Positions 8,814 to 19,509 are shown, numbered from the stretch's first letter. The stretch: 64,000 nucleotides of DNA from Pilimelia anulata (GCF_014647895.1 NZ_BMQB01000002.1:496001-560000), one strand, 5' to 3'. The notes: generated by a model not told the origin, from the sequence alone. Numbers and translations are program-made.

Positions 8814-9742
8814 GCGGGGGAGCGCGCAGCCTGCCGGTCCCCGACGGCCTCGACGGGCTGCGGGTCGACCAGGCGGTCTCCCGGCTGTTCGGGCTGAGCC
8901 GGACGGCCGCCGCCGCGGTCGTGGCGGCCGGCGACGTGCTGCTCGACGGCGCGGTCCGCGACAAGTCCGACCGGGTGCACGCCGGCGGCTGGCTGGAGGT
9001 CACGCTGCCCGCCCCGCGCGCGGCGCCCGTCCCGGACCCGACGCCGGTGACCGGCCTGCGCGTGGCGTACAGCGACGACGACATCGTGGTGGTGGACAAG
9101 CCGGTCGGCGTGGCCGCGCACGCGAGCCCGGGCTGGACCGGCCCGACCGTCACCGCCGGCCTGGCCGCGCTGGGCCACACGGTCGCCACCGGCGGCGCCG
9201 CCGAGCGGCAGGGCGTCGTGCACCGGCTCGACGTCGGCACCACCGGGCTGATGGTGGTGGCCAAGAGCGAGCACGCGTACAGCCAGCTCAAGCGCGCGTT
9301 CAGGGAGCGCGAGGTGAGCAAGCGGTACCACGCGCTCGTCCAGGGGCACCCCGACCCGCTGCGCGGCACGATCGACGCGCCGATCGACCGGCACCCCCGG
9401 CACGACTACCGGTTCGCGGTGATGTCCGGCGGCAAGCCGAGCGTCACCCACTACGACACGCTGGAGGCGTTCGCCGCGGCCAGCCTGGTCGACATCCGGC
9501 TGGAGACCGGGCGCACGCACCAGATCCGGGTGCACTTCGCCGCCCTGCGCCACCCGTGCGTCGGCGACCTGACGTACGGGGCGGACCCGGCCCTCGCGGC
9601 GTCACTCGGCGTGACCCGGCAGTGGCTGCACGCGCACCGACTGGGCTTCACCCACCCCGGTACCGGGGAGCCGGTGGAGTTCGTCAGCCCGTACCCCGAC
9701 GACCTCGCCGCGGCGCTGGCGAAGCTGCGCGGGGCGGGCTGA
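8810..9742 (+). CDS. RluA/RluD-family pseudouridine synthase
   Basis: This 310-residue enzyme isomerises uridines in large-subunit rRNA to pseudouridine. An N-terminal S4-like RNA-binding domain (about 10-70) precedes the catalytic domain with the hallmark [10 protein letters not shown], whose aspartate D141 is the nucleophile. Further motifs are [27 protein letters not shown] and GDLTYG. The GTG start at 8810 overlaps the lspA stop in GTGA, an arrangement widely seen in actinobacteria (lspA-rluD). The frame is open well upstream inside lspA; that part is not a gene. The exact rRNA target (RluD-like positions are likely) is not proven. Confidence 0.94.
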   Translation: MSGGARSLPVPDGLDGLRVDQAVSRLFGLSRTAAAAVVAAGDVLLDGAVRDKSDRVHAGGWLEVTLPAPRAAPVPDPTPVTGLRVAYSDDDIVVVDKPVGVAAHASPGWTGPTVTAGLAALGHTVATGGAAERQGVVHRLDVGTTGLMVVAKSEHAYSQLKRAFREREVSKRYHALVQGHPDPLRGTIDAPIDRHPRHDYRFAVMSGGKPSVTHYDTLEAFAAASLVDIRLETGRTHQIRVHFAALRHPCVGDLTYGADPALAASLGVTRQWLHAHRLGFTHPGTGEPVEFVSPYPDDLAAALAKLRGAG

Positions 9743-9744
9743 CG

Positions 9745-10569
9745 ATGAGCCTCGGCGACGCCCTGCGCCGGCTCGACCGCTGGGCGCTGCCCCGGCTCGC
9801 CGACGGCCTGCGGGCGGGCGCCCGCCGGGCCCGCCGGGTCCGGCTGCCGCTGCTGGGCACCGCGCTGGCCCTGCTGCTCCTGCTCGGCTTCGGCCTGTGG
9901 CGGGTCGGCCGGCCCGCCGACCGGGCCGCCGCCGGCCCGCCGGTGCGGGTGGGCGCGGGGCCGGGGGAGAGCGTCGCCGGGTACCGCGCCGCCGCCCGGG
10001 CGGAGCTGGCCGGGCTGGGCCGGTCGGCGGTGGGCGAGACGTATGCGCTGGTCACGCTGACCGCGTACCTGGCCCCGGACCGGCTGGCGCCGCTCGCCGG
10101 CGGCCTGTCGGTGTCGGCGGCGTACCTGCGGGTACCGCTGCCCGGCGCCGACACCCGGGTGGTCCGGGTGGACGCGTTCCGCGTCCCGGACGATGTCGTG
10201 GCCGGGATGAACCAGGTCGCGCTGCGCTTCGACGGCGAGGTGCTGGACTACGAGGAGCTGATCGCCCGGACCGCCGGCACCGACGCGCGCGCCCGCGAGC
10301 TGCGCGAGTCGTACCTGGCCCAGCGGCGCGCCGCGAGCGCCGAGGCGGCGGCGCTGCGTTCGGCGTGCTCCTGTGTGTACGCCCTGGTCGTGCGCGCCAC
10401 GCCGACCGCCCTGAGCCGGGTGGCCCGGCGCGCCGAGGTGCGCATCGTGGACGCCGCGCCGGAGGTGCGCCGGCTCGACCGCACGGTGTTCCTGCCGCCG
10501 CTGCCCGAGCACGAGTGCGGCGGCGGAACGGCCAGTGGATGTGTCCCGAAAGTGCCGAATACGCGTTAG
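9745..10569 (+). CDS. Single-pass membrane protein of unknown function
   Basis: The product is 274 residues. A basic N-terminus is followed by a hydrophobic helix (about 36-52, LLGTALALLLLLGFGLW). An extracytoplasmic region of about 220 residues contains a conserved-looking segment SVAGYRAAARAELAGLG and four cysteines (two in RSACSCVYA, two near the C-terminus in HECGGG...SGCV). ATG 9745 begins two bases after the RluD-family stop, so it is in the lspA-rluD transcript. I do not recognise a family. The cysteines suggest disulfides outside the cell. Confidence 0.75.
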   Translation: MSLGDALRRLDRWALPRLADGLRAGARRARRVRLPLLGTALALLLLLGFGLWRVGRPADRAAAGPPVRVGAGPGESVAGYRAAARAELAGLGRSAVGETYALVTLTAYLAPDRLAPLAGGLSVSAAYLRVPLPGADTRVVRVDAFRVPDDVVAGMNQVALRFDGEVLDYEELIARTAGTDARARELRESYLAQRRAASAEAAALRSACSCVYALVVRATPTALSRVARRAEVRIVDAAPEVRRLDRTVFLPPLPEHECGGGTASGCVPKVPNTR

Positions 10570-10628
10570 GTCGCATCCGTCTATCTTGTGTCGCGTTGAA
10601 ACTCCCGATGGCGGCATGACCGCCCAAC

Positions 10629-10655
10629 GGACTGCGCGCGCCGCACGCACAGTCC
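10629..10655 (+). terminator. Possible terminator hairpin after the lspA transcript
   Basis: GGACTG (10629-10634) pairs with CAGTCC (10650-10655), extended inward by a GCG/CGC pairing after one mismatch. It sits 60 nt after the stop of the upstream gene and has no T-tract. The stem is modest. Confidence 0.35.
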
Positions 10656-10719
10656 ATGTCCGGAGGTCGGAAAAGTCCGTAGCCTCGATGGCGAGACGAG
10701 CGGTGCTGGGAGGCAAGCT

Positions 10720-12390
10720 GTGGAGGGCGCCGAGGTCGATCGGGAGCGCGGGGAGCACCCGGGGCCGCGCTGGCGGGCGCTGCTCGACCGCGCCCGCGGC
10801 GGCAGCCGCGCCGAGGACCCCACGCCGGACCCCGGCGACGATTTGTCCTGGTTGGACGAGCACGCCGACGCCCACCGCCCCGACGCCCACCGCCCCGACG
10901 CCCACCGCCCCGACGCCCACCGCCCCGACGCCCACCGCCCCGACGCCCACCGCCCCGACGCCCACCGCCCCGACGCCCACCGCCCCGACGCCCACCGCCC
11001 CGATGTCCACCGGGTCGACGGCCACCGCTCCGACGCCCCCCGGGCCGACGTGCGGCGGGTCGAGCAGCCGGCCGATCCGCGGCGGCCGGTCCCGCCGGCC
11101 CGGCCCGAGCGGCCGCGGTACCCCGACCGGCCGCCGGCCGGGCGCCCCGCGACGTACGGCACCGGCGAGCCGCCGGCCCCCGGCCCGCCGCCCGCCGGAC
11201 ACCGCCCGCCGGAGCCCGGCCGCGACCTGCCGCACCAGCGCCCGCCCGGCGCCGCCGGCGGCTGGCCGGACGAGCGGGCCACCCAGGTCATCCCCGCCGT
11301 GCCCCGCCACCCCGGCCCGCCGCCGGGCCGCGGGCCCCACCCCGACCCGCCGCCCGATCCGCGCCACCACCCCGACCGGCCGGGCGCGGTGCCGGAGGAG
11401 CCCACCGTCCGGCTGAGCCCGCCCGCTCCCGCCCGCCCGCGCGCCGAGCCCCGCCCCGACCGGCACGGCGACCCCCGCCGCGAGCCGCCGCGCGGTCCCG
11501 CCGGCGAGCCGCCCGCGCAGTGGGGGGCCGGCCCGCTGGCCGAGTACGGCGGCGAGTTCTCCTTCCGCGCCACCACCCCCGCCGCCCCCGACGACCCCGC
11601 CGTCCTGCTCCGCCGCGACTTCGGCGGCCCGCGCGTCGTCGCGTTCGCCAACCCCAAGGGCGGGGTGCACAAGACCACCGCGACCGTCCTGGCCGCCGCC
11701 ACCATCGGCGCCGCCCGCGGCCGCGGCGTGGTCGCCTGGGACGACAACGAGCTGCGCGGCACCCTCGGCCTGCGCGCCGGCAGCGCCCGGCACGCCCGGA
11801 CCGTCCGGCACCTGGTCGCCGCGCTCGGCACGATCGAGCGCGCCCCGGACGCCGCCCTGCGCGCCGAGCTGGACGACTACCTGCGGCACGCCCCCGACGC
11901 CTCGTACGACATCCTCGCCGGCGAGGAGAACCCGCGGTTCGCCCAGCAGCTCGACGCGGTCACCGTCCAGCGCGTCCTCGACCTGCTGCGCCGCACCCAC
12001 GACGTCGTCTGCGTCGACACCGGTAACAACGTGCAGAGCGCCAACTGGCAAACCGTCCTGCGCGGCTGCGACCAGCTCGTCGTCACCACCGTGGCGCGCG
12101 AGGACGCGGCGTTCGCCGCCGACTGGATGCTGGACGTCCTGCACGAGAGCGGCCTCGGCGCCCTCGCCGACCGGGCGGTGACGCTGATCTCCGGTACGAC
12201 GCCACAGCGCTCGCCGCTGGCCGACGACCTGGAGCGGCACTTCGCCTCGCGCACCCGGGCGGTCGTGACCGTCCCCTACGACCCGGCGCTGGAGGCCGGC
12301 TCGTCCATCGACCACCACGCCCTGCAGCCGGCCACCCGCCGCGCCTGGCTGCGGGCCGCCGCGGGGATCATGGCGCCGTTCGGGCGGTGA
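10720..12390 (+). CDS. MinD/ParA-like ATPase with DAHRP repeats and proline-rich N-terminus
   Basis: This is a 556-residue protein. Residues 1-300 are disordered: nine perfect DAHRP repeats (about 50-94), four decayed copies, then a proline/arginine-rich stretch. Residues about 305-550 are a deviant-Walker P-loop ATPase of the MinD/ParA/SIMIBI class. The P-loop is NPKGGVHKTT (313-320), with His in place of the usual Gly at 317 and the signature lysine at 313. A switch-like AWDDNELRGTLG and VVCVDTGNNV follow. GTG 10720 is preceded by GGGAGG (10708-10713). Its 3' end overlaps the convergent XRE gene by 23 bp. Related actinobacterial MinD-like ATPases occur near type VII secretion or conjugation genes; no such partner is seen here. 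The cargo is unknown. Confidence 0.85.
   Translation: MEGAEVDRERGEHPGPRWRALLDRARGGSRAEDPTPDPGDDLSWLDEHADAHRPDAHRPDAHRPDAHRPDAHRPDAHRPDAHRPDAHRPDAHRPDVHRVDGHRSDAPRADVRRVEQPADPRRPVPPARPERPRYPDRPPAGRPATYGTGEPPAPGPPPAGHRPPEPGRDLPHQRPPGAAGGWPDERATQVIPAVPRHPGPPPGRGPHPDPPPDPRHHPDRPGAVPEEPTVRLSPPAPARPRAEPRPDRHGDPRREPPRGPAGEPPAQWGAGPLAEYGGEFSFRATTPAAPDDPAVLLRRDFGGPRVVAFANPKGGVHKTTATVLAAATIGAARGRGVVAWDDNELRGTLGLRAGSARHARTVRHLVAALGTIERAPDAALRAELDDYLRHAPDASYDILAGEENPRFAQQLDAVTVQRVLDLLRRTHDVVCVDTGNNVQSANWQTVLRGCDQLVVTTVAREDAAFAADWMLDVLHESGLGALADRAVTLISGTTPQRSPLADDLERHFASRTRAVVTVPYDPALEAGSSIDHHALQPATRRAWLRAAAGIMAPFGR
10867..11001 (+). repeat. Nine perfect 15-bp tandem repeats inside the MinD-like gene
   Basis: The unit GACGCCCACCGCCCC is repeated nine times without a mismatch (135 bp), encoding DAHRP. 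Degenerate copies continue to about 11061 (DVHRV, DGHRS, DAPRA, DVRRV). The unit is a multiple of three, so copy-number change keeps the frame. Confidence 0.97.
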
Positions 12391-13297
12391 GCCCGCGGGC
12401 CGGGCGCGGCGTGGCCCCCGCCGGCCGGCCGGCCGCCTCGGCCTGCCGCTGCGTGTCGCAGATGGCCCGGGCGATCAGCGCCCGGGCCTCGCCGGCGTGC
12501 ACGGCCCGCTCCTGGAGCGCGGCGAACAGCCGGTCGTACAGCTCGATCTCCTGCGGCCGGGTCACCCGGATCTCGCTGGACGGGATGCCCAGGTGCACCT
12601 GCTGGTTGTCGAACATCCAGAACGCCGCCGCCGACACCCCGTACCGCTGCACCGCCGTCGGCACCACGCCCAGCGTGACGTGCGGCAGGTCCATCACCGC
12701 GAGCAGGTGGACGAGCTGGCGCTCGTGGTCCTCCGGCCCGCAGTACCGGGCCCGCAGCGCCTCCTCGAACAGCACCACGGCGATCCGCTTGCTCGGCCGC
12801 AGCGCCTGCGCCGCCCGCTGCCGGCGCAGCTCCATCGCCTCGTCGAGGTCGTACCCGCCGCCGTGGAACTCGTGCAGGAACGCCAGCGCCCCGCGCATGT
12901 ACGCGTCGATCTGCAGGATGCCGGGGACGATCAGCGGCTCGTGGATGCGGAACGTCGTGGTCCGCTGGTACAGCGTCCGCGCCCCCGGCCCGCCGGCCCC
13001 CTTCATGCCGCCCTTGACCCTGGTCTGCCAGTCGAGGTACTGGCCGTCCACCGCGCGCAGCGCCGCGATCAGCTCGGGGGCGAGCGCCGGCGTGCTGCAG
13101 TGCTGGCACCAGTCGCGGATGTTCTGCTCGGTCGGCACCTGGTGCCCGTGCTCCAACCGGGACAGCCGGGTGTAGTGGATGCCGCACAGGGCGGCGAGCG
13201 TACGGCCGGTCAGGCCGGCGGAGCGGCGGACCTGCCGCAGCCGGGCGCCCAGGTCGCGGCGCGCCTCGGCAACCGCGCTGAACGGCGCGGGATTCAT
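12368..13297 (-). CDS. XRE-family regulator with DUF5753 domain
   Basis: The 309-residue DNA-binding protein has an N-terminal helix-turn-helix of XRE type (residues about 15-70, LRQVRRSAGLTGRTLA, YTRLSRLEHG). A C-terminal DUF5753 domain follows (about 100-285, with YCGPEDHERQL and GVSAAAFWMFD). This architecture is abundant in streptomycetes and Micromonosporaceae, often with a DUF397 partner; no DUF397 gene is next to it. Start ATG 13297 (MNPAPFS) is chosen because the HTH follows closely; upstream in-frame GTG or ATG codons would add about 20 residues. Its last 23 bp overlap the convergent MinD-like gene. Confidence 0.85.
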   Translation of the reverse strand: MNPAPFSAVAEARRDLGARLRQVRRSAGLTGRTLAALCGIHYTRLSRLEHGHQVPTEQNIRDWCQHCSTPALAPELIAALRAVDGQYLDWQTRVKGGMKGAGGPGARTLYQRTTTFRIHEPLIVPGILQIDAYMRGALAFLHEFHGGGYDLDEAMELRRQRAAQALRPSKRIAVVLFEEALRARYCGPEDHERQLVHLLAVMDLPHVTLGVVPTAVQRYGVSAAAFWMFDNQQVHLGIPSSEIRVTRPQEIELYDRLFAALQERAVHAGEARALIARAICDTQRQAEAAGRPAGATPRPARGLTARTAP

Positions 13298-13391
13298 CGT
13301 CCGGGGCGTTGATCGCTGCACCCTGTCCATCCTCGGTGGACATTGCGCGACCGTCAACCGTCCAGCGGGGACGTAGGGTTTCGCTCCGCGG

Positions 13392-14645
13392 TCAGTCGTC
13401 GGCGCCGGCGAGCCGGTCCCGCGCCGGCGCGGGGTCGCGCCGGCCGAGCAGCTCGGACCCCACCACCGGCACCATCGGCGCCAGCATCAGCACCACCAGG
13501 CAGATCGCCAGCGGCACGTGCGCCACGGCCAGCAGCACCGCCCCGACCAGCACCGCCGCCGTCCCGGCGAGCAGCAGCACGTGCCCGGCCCCGGCCGTCC
13601 GGACCAGGTACGCGTGCAGCCCGTGGATCGCCACCGCGAACACCCCGACCGGCAGCGCGATCGCCAGCGCCGTCCCGCCCGGCCCGAGGTGCGACTCGCC
13701 GCTGATCCCGTAGGCCGCCACGTGCATCCCGCCACCGGTCGCGGCGATCGCGCCGAAAATGATCATGTGACCGTACCCCCACACGAACGCCCGCTGCCGG
13801 TGCGCGTGCAGGGCCGGCGCCGACGGCAGCAGGTAGTACGTCCACCACATGCCGAAGGTCAGCCCGATCCCGGCGACGACGACGGCCAGCGCGTCGCCGC
13901 TCCACCCGTACGTCTCGACGACCGCGCTGAGCGTCGCCACCGTGCCGATCACGCCCTCACCGAGCGTGATGATCGCGAGCAGGCCGTACCGCTCGGCGAT
14001 GTGGTGGGCGTGCCAGGGCGTGCCGCCGCGGTACCGCTCGGCCAGCACCGGCCCGGCCAGCTCCAGCAGGAACAGGCCGAGCGCGAGCAGCAGCGCCGGC
14101 ACCGGCCGCAGCCGGACCAGCGCGAGCACCACCCAGCCGACCTGGGCCACGGACAGCGCGGCCGCGTAGGTGCGGCAGGCCCGGCGGTGGGCCGGGTCGT
14201 GCCGCCCGGCGCGCAGCCAGAGCGTGAGCATCGAGACCCGCATGATCACGTACCCGAGGACCATGGTCCGCAGGTCCAGGTGGTCCTCGCCGCCGATCGA
14301 GTCGAACATCTGCGGCAGGCCCAGCGCCATCACCACGACGCCGACCATCTGGGCCATCGTGGCCAGCCGGAAGCCCCAGTCGTCGTTGTCGAAGGCGCTG
14401 GAGAACCAGGAGAAGTTGATCCACGCCCAGCAGATCGCGAACGTGGCGAACGCGAAGCCGACCAGCCCCGCCACGACGTGCGCCTCCGCCACCGCGTGCG
14501 CCAGCTTGTCGGCGGCCAGGCCGAAGGCCACCACGAACGTGAGGTCGTACAGCAGCTCCAGCGGCGTGGCGGTGCGGCCCGGCTCGTGCGGGTCCCGCCC
14601 GGCCATCCGCCCCAGTCGGTGCGCCATCGTCCGCGCCGCGCTCAT
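13392..14645 (-). CDS. Low-temperature-requirement A (LtrA) family membrane protein
   Basis: This is a 417-residue polytopic membrane protein with about twelve helices. The LtrA signature is at the N-terminus: TPLELLYDLTFVVAFGLAAD, followed by WAWINFSWFSSAFDNDDW and TLGEGVIGT. The family was named from a Listeria low-temperature mutant and its biochemical role is unknown. ATG 14645 (MSAARTM) is preceded on the minus strand by GAGGGGGCGG. It diverges from dnaE across a 260-bp gap. Confidence 0.9.
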   Translation of the reverse strand: MSAARTMAHRLGRMAGRDPHEPGRTATPLELLYDLTFVVAFGLAADKLAHAVAEAHVVAGLVGFAFATFAICWAWINFSWFSSAFDNDDWGFRLATMAQMVGVVVMALGLPQMFDSIGGEDHLDLRTMVLGYVIMRVSMLTLWLRAGRHDPAHRRACRTYAAALSVAQVGWVVLALVRLRPVPALLLALGLFLLELAGPVLAERYRGGTPWHAHHIAERYGLLAIITLGEGVIGTVATLSAVVETYGWSGDALAVVVAGIGLTFGMWWTYYLLPSAPALHAHRQRAFVWGYGHMIIFGAIAATGGGMHVAAYGISGESHLGPGGTALAIALPVGVFAVAIHGLHAYLVRTAGAGHVLLLAGTAAVLVGAVLLAVAHVPLAICLVVLMLAPMVPVVGSELLGRRDPAPARDRLAGADD

Positions 14646-14905
14646 CCCGCCCCCTCGACCCGCCCCGACCCGGGCCGCCCGCGGGCCGGGCCCCGGCCGC
14701 CCGGGCCGGTCCGCTCGGCTCATTCTGACCCGGGCGGCCCCCCGATCCGGCCCGGACGGCGGTCGTCCGGCCCGGGCGGGGTCGCCGCCATCCCGGCGGC
14801 GGCGCCGGCGCGACGCGCCCCGGCCGGGGGACGGCGCCCGAGCCGCTGTGTCGGGGGCGGGGTTTAGGGTGTCGGGGGAGCAAGCCGGGGAAGAGGAGCC
14901 GCCGC

Positions 14906-17900
14906 ATGACGGACCCGTTCGTCCACCTGCACGTGCACACCGAGTACTCGATGCTCGACGGCGCGGCCCGCCTCGGCGACCTGTTCGCCGAGGCCGACCG
15001 GCTGGGCATGCCGGCGCTCGCGATGAGTGACCACGGCAACATGTTCGGCGCGTACGACTTCTACCAGCAGGCGGTCCGCGCCGGGGTGAAGCCGATCATC
15101 GGGGTGGAGAGCTACGTCACGCCGAACTCCCCCCGGCAGGACCGGACCAGGGTCCGCTGGGCCGAGGGCGGCGAGAACGACGTCTCCGGCGGCGGCGCGT
15201 ACACCCACATGACGATGCTGGCCGCGGACGCCGACGGCCTGCACAACCTGTTCCGCATGCAGTCGCGGGCCAGCATCGAGGGCTACTACTTCAAGCCGCG
15301 GGCCGACCGGGAGCTGCTGCACGCGTACGGCAAGGGGCTCATCGCCACCACCGGCTGCCCGTCCGGCGAGATCCAGACCTGGCTGCGGATCGGCAACTTC
15401 GAGAAGGCGTGCGAGTCGGCGGGGGAGTTCGCCGACATCTTCGGCCGGGACAACTTCTACCTCGAGCTGATGGACCACGGCCTCGACATCGAGACCCGGG
15501 TCCGGGCCGACCTCATCCGGCTGGGCCGCAAGCTCAACCTCAAGCCGGTGGCCACCAACGACCTGCACTACACGTACGCCGACGACGCCGACGCGCACGA
15601 GGTGCTGCTGTGCGTCCAGTCCGGCTCGACGATGGCCGACCCGAAGCGGTTCCGGTTCGACGCCCGCGACTTCTACCTCAAGTCCGCCGAGGAGATGCGG
15701 GCGCTGTGGGACGCCGAGGTCCCCGGCGCCTGCGACAACACCCTGGAGATCGCCGACAAGATCGGCGACTACGCGTCGGTGTTCGCGTCCCGCAACCTGA
15801 TGCCGCAGTTCCCGGTGCCGCCCGGCGAGACCGAGGAGTCGGTGCTGCGCCGCGACGTCCTGCGCGGCCTGGCGCACCGCTTCCCCGGCGGGGTGCCGGA
15901 CGACCGGATGACCCAGGCCGAGTACGAGCTGGACGTCATCATCACGATGGGCTTCCCCGGCTACTTCCTGGTCACCGCCGACCTCGTCGCGTACGCCAAG
16001 CGGGAGGGCATCCGGGTCGGCCCGGGCCGCGGCTCGGCCGCGGGCGCGCTGATCGCGTACGCGCTGGGCATCACCGAGCTGGACCCGATGCAGCACGGCC
16101 TGCTGTTCGAGCGGTTCCTCAACCCCGACCGGATCTCCATGCCGGACATCGACATGGACTTCGACGAGCGCCGGCGCGGCGACATGATCCGGTACGCCAC
16201 CGAGAAGTACGGCGACGCCCGGGTGGCGCAGATCATCACGTACGGCACGATCAAGGCGAAGGCCGCGATCAAGGACGCCTCCCGGGTGCTCGGCTACCCG
16301 TTCGCGATGGGCGACCGGATCACCAAGGCGATGCCGCCGGCGGTGATGGGCAAGGACATCCCGCTGACCGGCATCTTCGATCCGGCGCACAAGCGGTACC
16401 CGGAGGCGGCCGAGTTCCGCCAGCTCTACGAGTCCGACGCCGAGGTCGCCAAGATCGTCGACACGGCGAAGGGCCTGGAGGGCCTGAAGCGGCAGTGGGG
16501 CGTGCACGCGGCCGGCGTGATCCTGTCCCGGGACCCGCTGATCGACGTCCTGCCGATCCAGAAGCGCGAGCAGGACGGCGCGATCATCACCCAGTGGGAC
16601 ATGGGTGCGTGCGAGTCCATCGGCCTGCTGAAGATGGACTTCCTCGGCCTGCGCAACCTCACGATCATGGACGACTGCCTGGACGGCATCCGCGACAACA
16701 AGGGCATCGACCTGGTCCTGGAGACCCTGCCGCTGGACGACAAGCCCACCTACGAGCTGCTGTCCCGCGGCGACACCCTGGGCGTGTTCCAGTTCGACGG
16801 CGGGCCGATGCGGGCGCTGCTGCGCTCGATGGCGCCGGACAACTTCGAGGACATCTCCGCCGTCGGCGCCCTGTACCGGCCGGGTCCGATGGGCGCGAAC
16901 GCGCACAACGACTACGCCGACCGCAAGAACAAGCGCAAGCCGGTGGTGCCGATCCACCCGGAGCTGGCCGAGGCGCTGGAGGACGTCCTGGGCGACACCT
17001 TCGGGTTGATCGTGTACCAGGAGCAGGTCATGGCGATCGCGCAGAAGCTCGCCGGCTACTCCCTCGGCGCCGCGGACCTGCTCCGCCGGGCCATGGGCAA
17101 GAAGAAGAAGGAGATCCTCGACAAGGAGTACGTGCCGTTCTCCGGCGGCATGAAGGCCAACGGCTTCTCCGAGGACGCGATCCGGACGCTGTGGGACATC
17201 CTGGTCCCGTTCTCCGACTACGCGTTCAACAAGGCCCACTCCGCGGCGTACGGGCTGGTCTCGTACTGGACGGCGTACCTCAAGGCCAACCACCCCGCCG
17301 AGTACATGGCCGCGCTGCTCACCTCGGTCGGCGACGACAAGGACAAGTCCGCGATCTACCTGGCCGAGTGCCGCCGGATGGGCATCAAGGTCCTGCCGCC
17401 GGACGTCAACGAGTCGGCCGCCCGGTTCACCGCCGTCGGCACCGACATCCGGTTCGGGCTGGCCGCGGTCCGCAACGTCGGCACCAACGTCGTCGAGTCC
17501 GTCCGCCGCTGCCGCAAGGACAAGGGCGCCTACACCGACTTCTACGACTACCTGCGCAAGATCGACGCGGTGGCGTGCAACAAGAAGTCGATCGAATCGC
17601 TGATCAAGGCCGGCGCCTTCGACTCGATGGAGCACCCGCGGCGCGGCCTGCTGGCCATCCACGCCGACGCCGTCGAGTCGTTCATGGACCTGAAGAAGAA
17701 CGAGGCGGTCGGCCAGTATGACCTGTTCGGCGACGCGTTCGCCGCAGCCGACGGCGCCGGCGCCCCCGGCCCGATGACCGTCACCCCGACCATCCCCACC
17801 GACGAGTGGGACAAGGCCGACCTGCTCGCCTTCGAGCGGGAGATGCTCGGCCTGTACGTCTCGGACCACCCGCTGCTCGGCGTCGAGCACGTCCTCAACG

Positions 17901-18445
17901 CCGCCGCCGACCTGCCGATCGCCGGGCTCGGCGAGGAGGGCAATGTCGCCGACGGCCAGGTGATCACGCTGGCCGGCATCCTGTCCGGGGTCCAGCGGCG
18001 GATCACCAAGCAGGGCCGGGCCTGGGCGTCGGCCACCCTGGAGGACCTCGGCGGGGCGGTCGAGGTCCTGTTCTTCCCGAACACCTACGAGCTGATCGGC
18101 CAGTACGTCGCCGAGGACGCCATCGTCGTCGTCAAGGGCCGGGTCGACCGCCGCGACGACCAGCCCCGGCTGATGGCGATGGACCTGTCCATCCCCGACA
18201 TCACCGCGATCGACGAGGTCCGGCCGCTGGTCCTGACGCTGCCCACCCCCCGCTGCACGCCGCCGGTGGTGGACCGGCTCCGCGAGGTGCTGGTCAGCCA
18301 CCCCGGCCGCGCCGAGGTGCACGTCAAGCTCGTCAACGGCTCCCGGCACCGGCTGCTCCGGCTGAACCCGCACCGGGTGGCGCCGACGACGGCGCTGAAG
18401 GCGGACCTGAAGGCGCTGCTCGGCCCGAGCGCGGTGACCGGATGA
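14906..18445 (+). CDS. dnaE: DNA polymerase III alpha subunit DnaE1
   Basis: This is the replicative polymerase, 1179 residues. The PHP domain (1-270) retains all nine metal-ligand positions visible by alignment: H9, H11, D18, H43, E68, H101, C151, D219 and H221. In actinobacterial DnaE1 this site carries proofreading. The polymerase core has the catalytic block [12 protein letters not shown] at about 413-424. Next come GVHAAGVI, the helix-hairpin-helix region, and the OB-fold ([23 protein letters not shown]) at about 1010-1090. ATG 14906 follows AAGAGGAG (14890-14897). It overlaps the next gene by four bases. Length and motifs are standard. Confidence 0.98.
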   Translation: MTDPFVHLHVHTEYSMLDGAARLGDLFAEADRLGMPALAMSDHGNMFGAYDFYQQAVRAGVKPIIGVESYVTPNSPRQDRTRVRWAEGGENDVSGGGAYTHMTMLAADADGLHNLFRMQSRASIEGYYFKPRADRELLHAYGKGLIATTGCPSGEIQTWLRIGNFEKACESAGEFADIFGRDNFYLELMDHGLDIETRVRADLIRLGRKLNLKPVATNDLHYTYADDADAHEVLLCVQSGSTMADPKRFRFDARDFYLKSAEEMRALWDAEVPGACDNTLEIADKIGDYASVFASRNLMPQFPVPPGETEESVLRRDVLRGLAHRFPGGVPDDRMTQAEYELDVIITMGFPGYFLVTADLVAYAKREGIRVGPGRGSAAGALIAYALGITELDPMQHGLLFERFLNPDRISMPDIDMDFDERRRGDMIRYATEKYGDARVAQIITYGTIKAKAAIKDASRVLGYPFAMGDRITKAMPPAVMGKDIPLTGIFDPAHKRYPEAAEFRQLYESDAEVAKIVDTAKGLEGLKRQWGVHAAGVILSRDPLIDVLPIQKREQDGAIITQWDMGACESIGLLKMDFLGLRNLTIMDDCLDGIRDNKGIDLVLETLPLDDKPTYELLSRGDTLGVFQFDGGPMRALLRSMAPDNFEDISAVGALYRPGPMGANAHNDYADRKNKRKPVVPIHPELAEALEDVLGDTFGLIVYQEQVMAIAQKLAGYSLGAADLLRRAMGKKKKEILDKEYVPFSGGMKANGFSEDAIRTLWDILVPFSDYAFNKAHSAAYGLVSYWTAYLKANHPAEYMAALLTSVGDDKDKSAIYLAECRRMGIKVLPPDVNESAARFTAVGTDIRFGLAAVRNVGTNVVESVRRCRKDKGAYTDFYDYLRKIDAVACNKKSIESLIKAGAFDSMEHPRRGLLAIHADAVESFMDLKKNEAVGQYDLFGDAFAAADGAGAPGPMTVTPTIPTDEWDKADLLAFEREMLGLYVSDHPLLGVEHVLNAAADLPIAGLGEEGNVADGQVITLAGILSGVQRRITKQGRAWASATLEDLGGAVEVLFFPNTYELIGQYVAEDAIVVVKGRVDRRDDQPRLMAMDLSIPDITAIDEVRPLVLTLPTPRCTPPVVDRLREVLVSHPGRAEVHVKLVNGSRHRLLRLNPHRVAPTTALKADLKALLGPSAVTG

Positions 18446-19419
18446 CCACCCCACCCCCGAACCCCACCGACCCGCCCGACCACCACCGGCCGTTCGCCGC
18501 CCCCGCCGATCCACCGGCGCCACCCGCCGCCGGATCGAGCGAGCCGGAGCGGCCGGCCGCCGAGCCGGGCGGGCCGCACGTCGGGACGGCCGACGGCGGC
18601 TGGCCCGCGGCCGGGTACGGCGGCGGGCCGTTCGACCCGTCACCGTTCGGGCGGCGGCCGCGCGACCTCGGCCCGCAGCTCTGGCGCGCCGCCGCGGTGC
18701 TGGCCGTGCTCGCCGTCCTCGGCGCCCCGCTCGGGCTGCTGTGGCGGGCGCTCGCCCCGGACGTCCCGCTGCGGATGACCGAGGACGGCCCGATCCTCAC
18801 CTCGCCGCAGCCGGAGCAGTTCGTCGCCGCCGACGGCTGGTTCGCGCTGCTCGGCGTCGCGTTCGGCGTGCTGGCCGCGGTGGTCGTGTGGGCGTGGCTG
18901 CGCCGGTACCGGGGCGCGATCCAACTCGCCGCCGTCGTCCTCGGCGCCGTCGCCGCCGGCCTGATCGGCTGGTGGGTCGGCCGGCAGCTCGGCCTGGCCG
19001 CGTACCGCGACCTCATCGACACCGCGGCCGCCGGCACCCTGCTGGAGAAGCCGGCGGACCTGCGCGCCAGCGAGATCACCCGCCTCGGCGGCCTGCTCCC
19101 GGTGGTCCGCGGCGACGTGCTGGCCCCCGCGCTCGGCGCCGCGGTGGTGTACACCCTGCTGGCCGGCTGGTCCCGCTACCCGGGCCTGCGCCCGCACGAG
19201 GAGGCCGAGCAGTCGGCCGCCCTGACCCTGGCCCACGCCGCGGCCACCCGGCCGCCGGCCGAGCCGTGGGCCACCCCCGCCCCTCCGCCGACCCATCCGT
19301 GGGCCGGCGCGCCCCTCGCCCCGGACAACCACCCGCAGGCCCCGCCCGCCGACACACCGGCCCCACCCCCGACCGCCACCCCGCCGCCACCCCCCGACAG
19401 CGACCCCACCCGGCCGTAG
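18442..19419 (+). CDS. DUF2567 family membrane protein
   Basis: The 325-residue protein has a proline-rich cytosolic N-terminus (1-75). Four predicted membrane helices (about 88-105, 135-155, 160-178 and 233-250) enclose an extracytoplasmic loop with [23 protein letters not shown], the DUF2567 pattern. A second proline-rich tail ends it. ATG 18442 overlaps the dnaE stop in ATGA, which suggests coupled translation. The family is restricted to actinobacteria and has no known function. It is convergent with the LON-domain gene across about 90 bp. Confidence 0.8.
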   Translation: MTTPPPNPTDPPDHHRPFAAPADPPAPPAAGSSEPERPAAEPGGPHVGTADGGWPAAGYGGGPFDPSPFGRRPRDLGPQLWRAAAVLAVLAVLGAPLGLLWRALAPDVPLRMTEDGPILTSPQPEQFVAADGWFALLGVAFGVLAAVVVWAWLRRYRGAIQLAAVVLGAVAAGLIGWWVGRQLGLAAYRDLIDTAAAGTLLEKPADLRASEITRLGGLLPVVRGDVLAPALGAAVVYTLLAGWSRYPGLRPHEEAEQSAALTLAHAAATRPPAEPWATPAPPPTHPWAGAPLAPDNHPQAPPADTPAPPPTATPPPPPDSDPTRP

Positions 19420-19509
19420 CCGACCCTCGCTCGCAGGCTTGATCCCCCTGCCGGGGCACCCGCCCCTTCCCGCGCCGCGCGCAAGCAGGGCGGCCGGATG
19501 GCCGTGGGG

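Noticed and set aside
10861..11061. CRISPR-like array
   Set aside because: The 15-bp units are directly adjacent without spacers and lie in frame inside the MinD-like protein; there are no cas genes.
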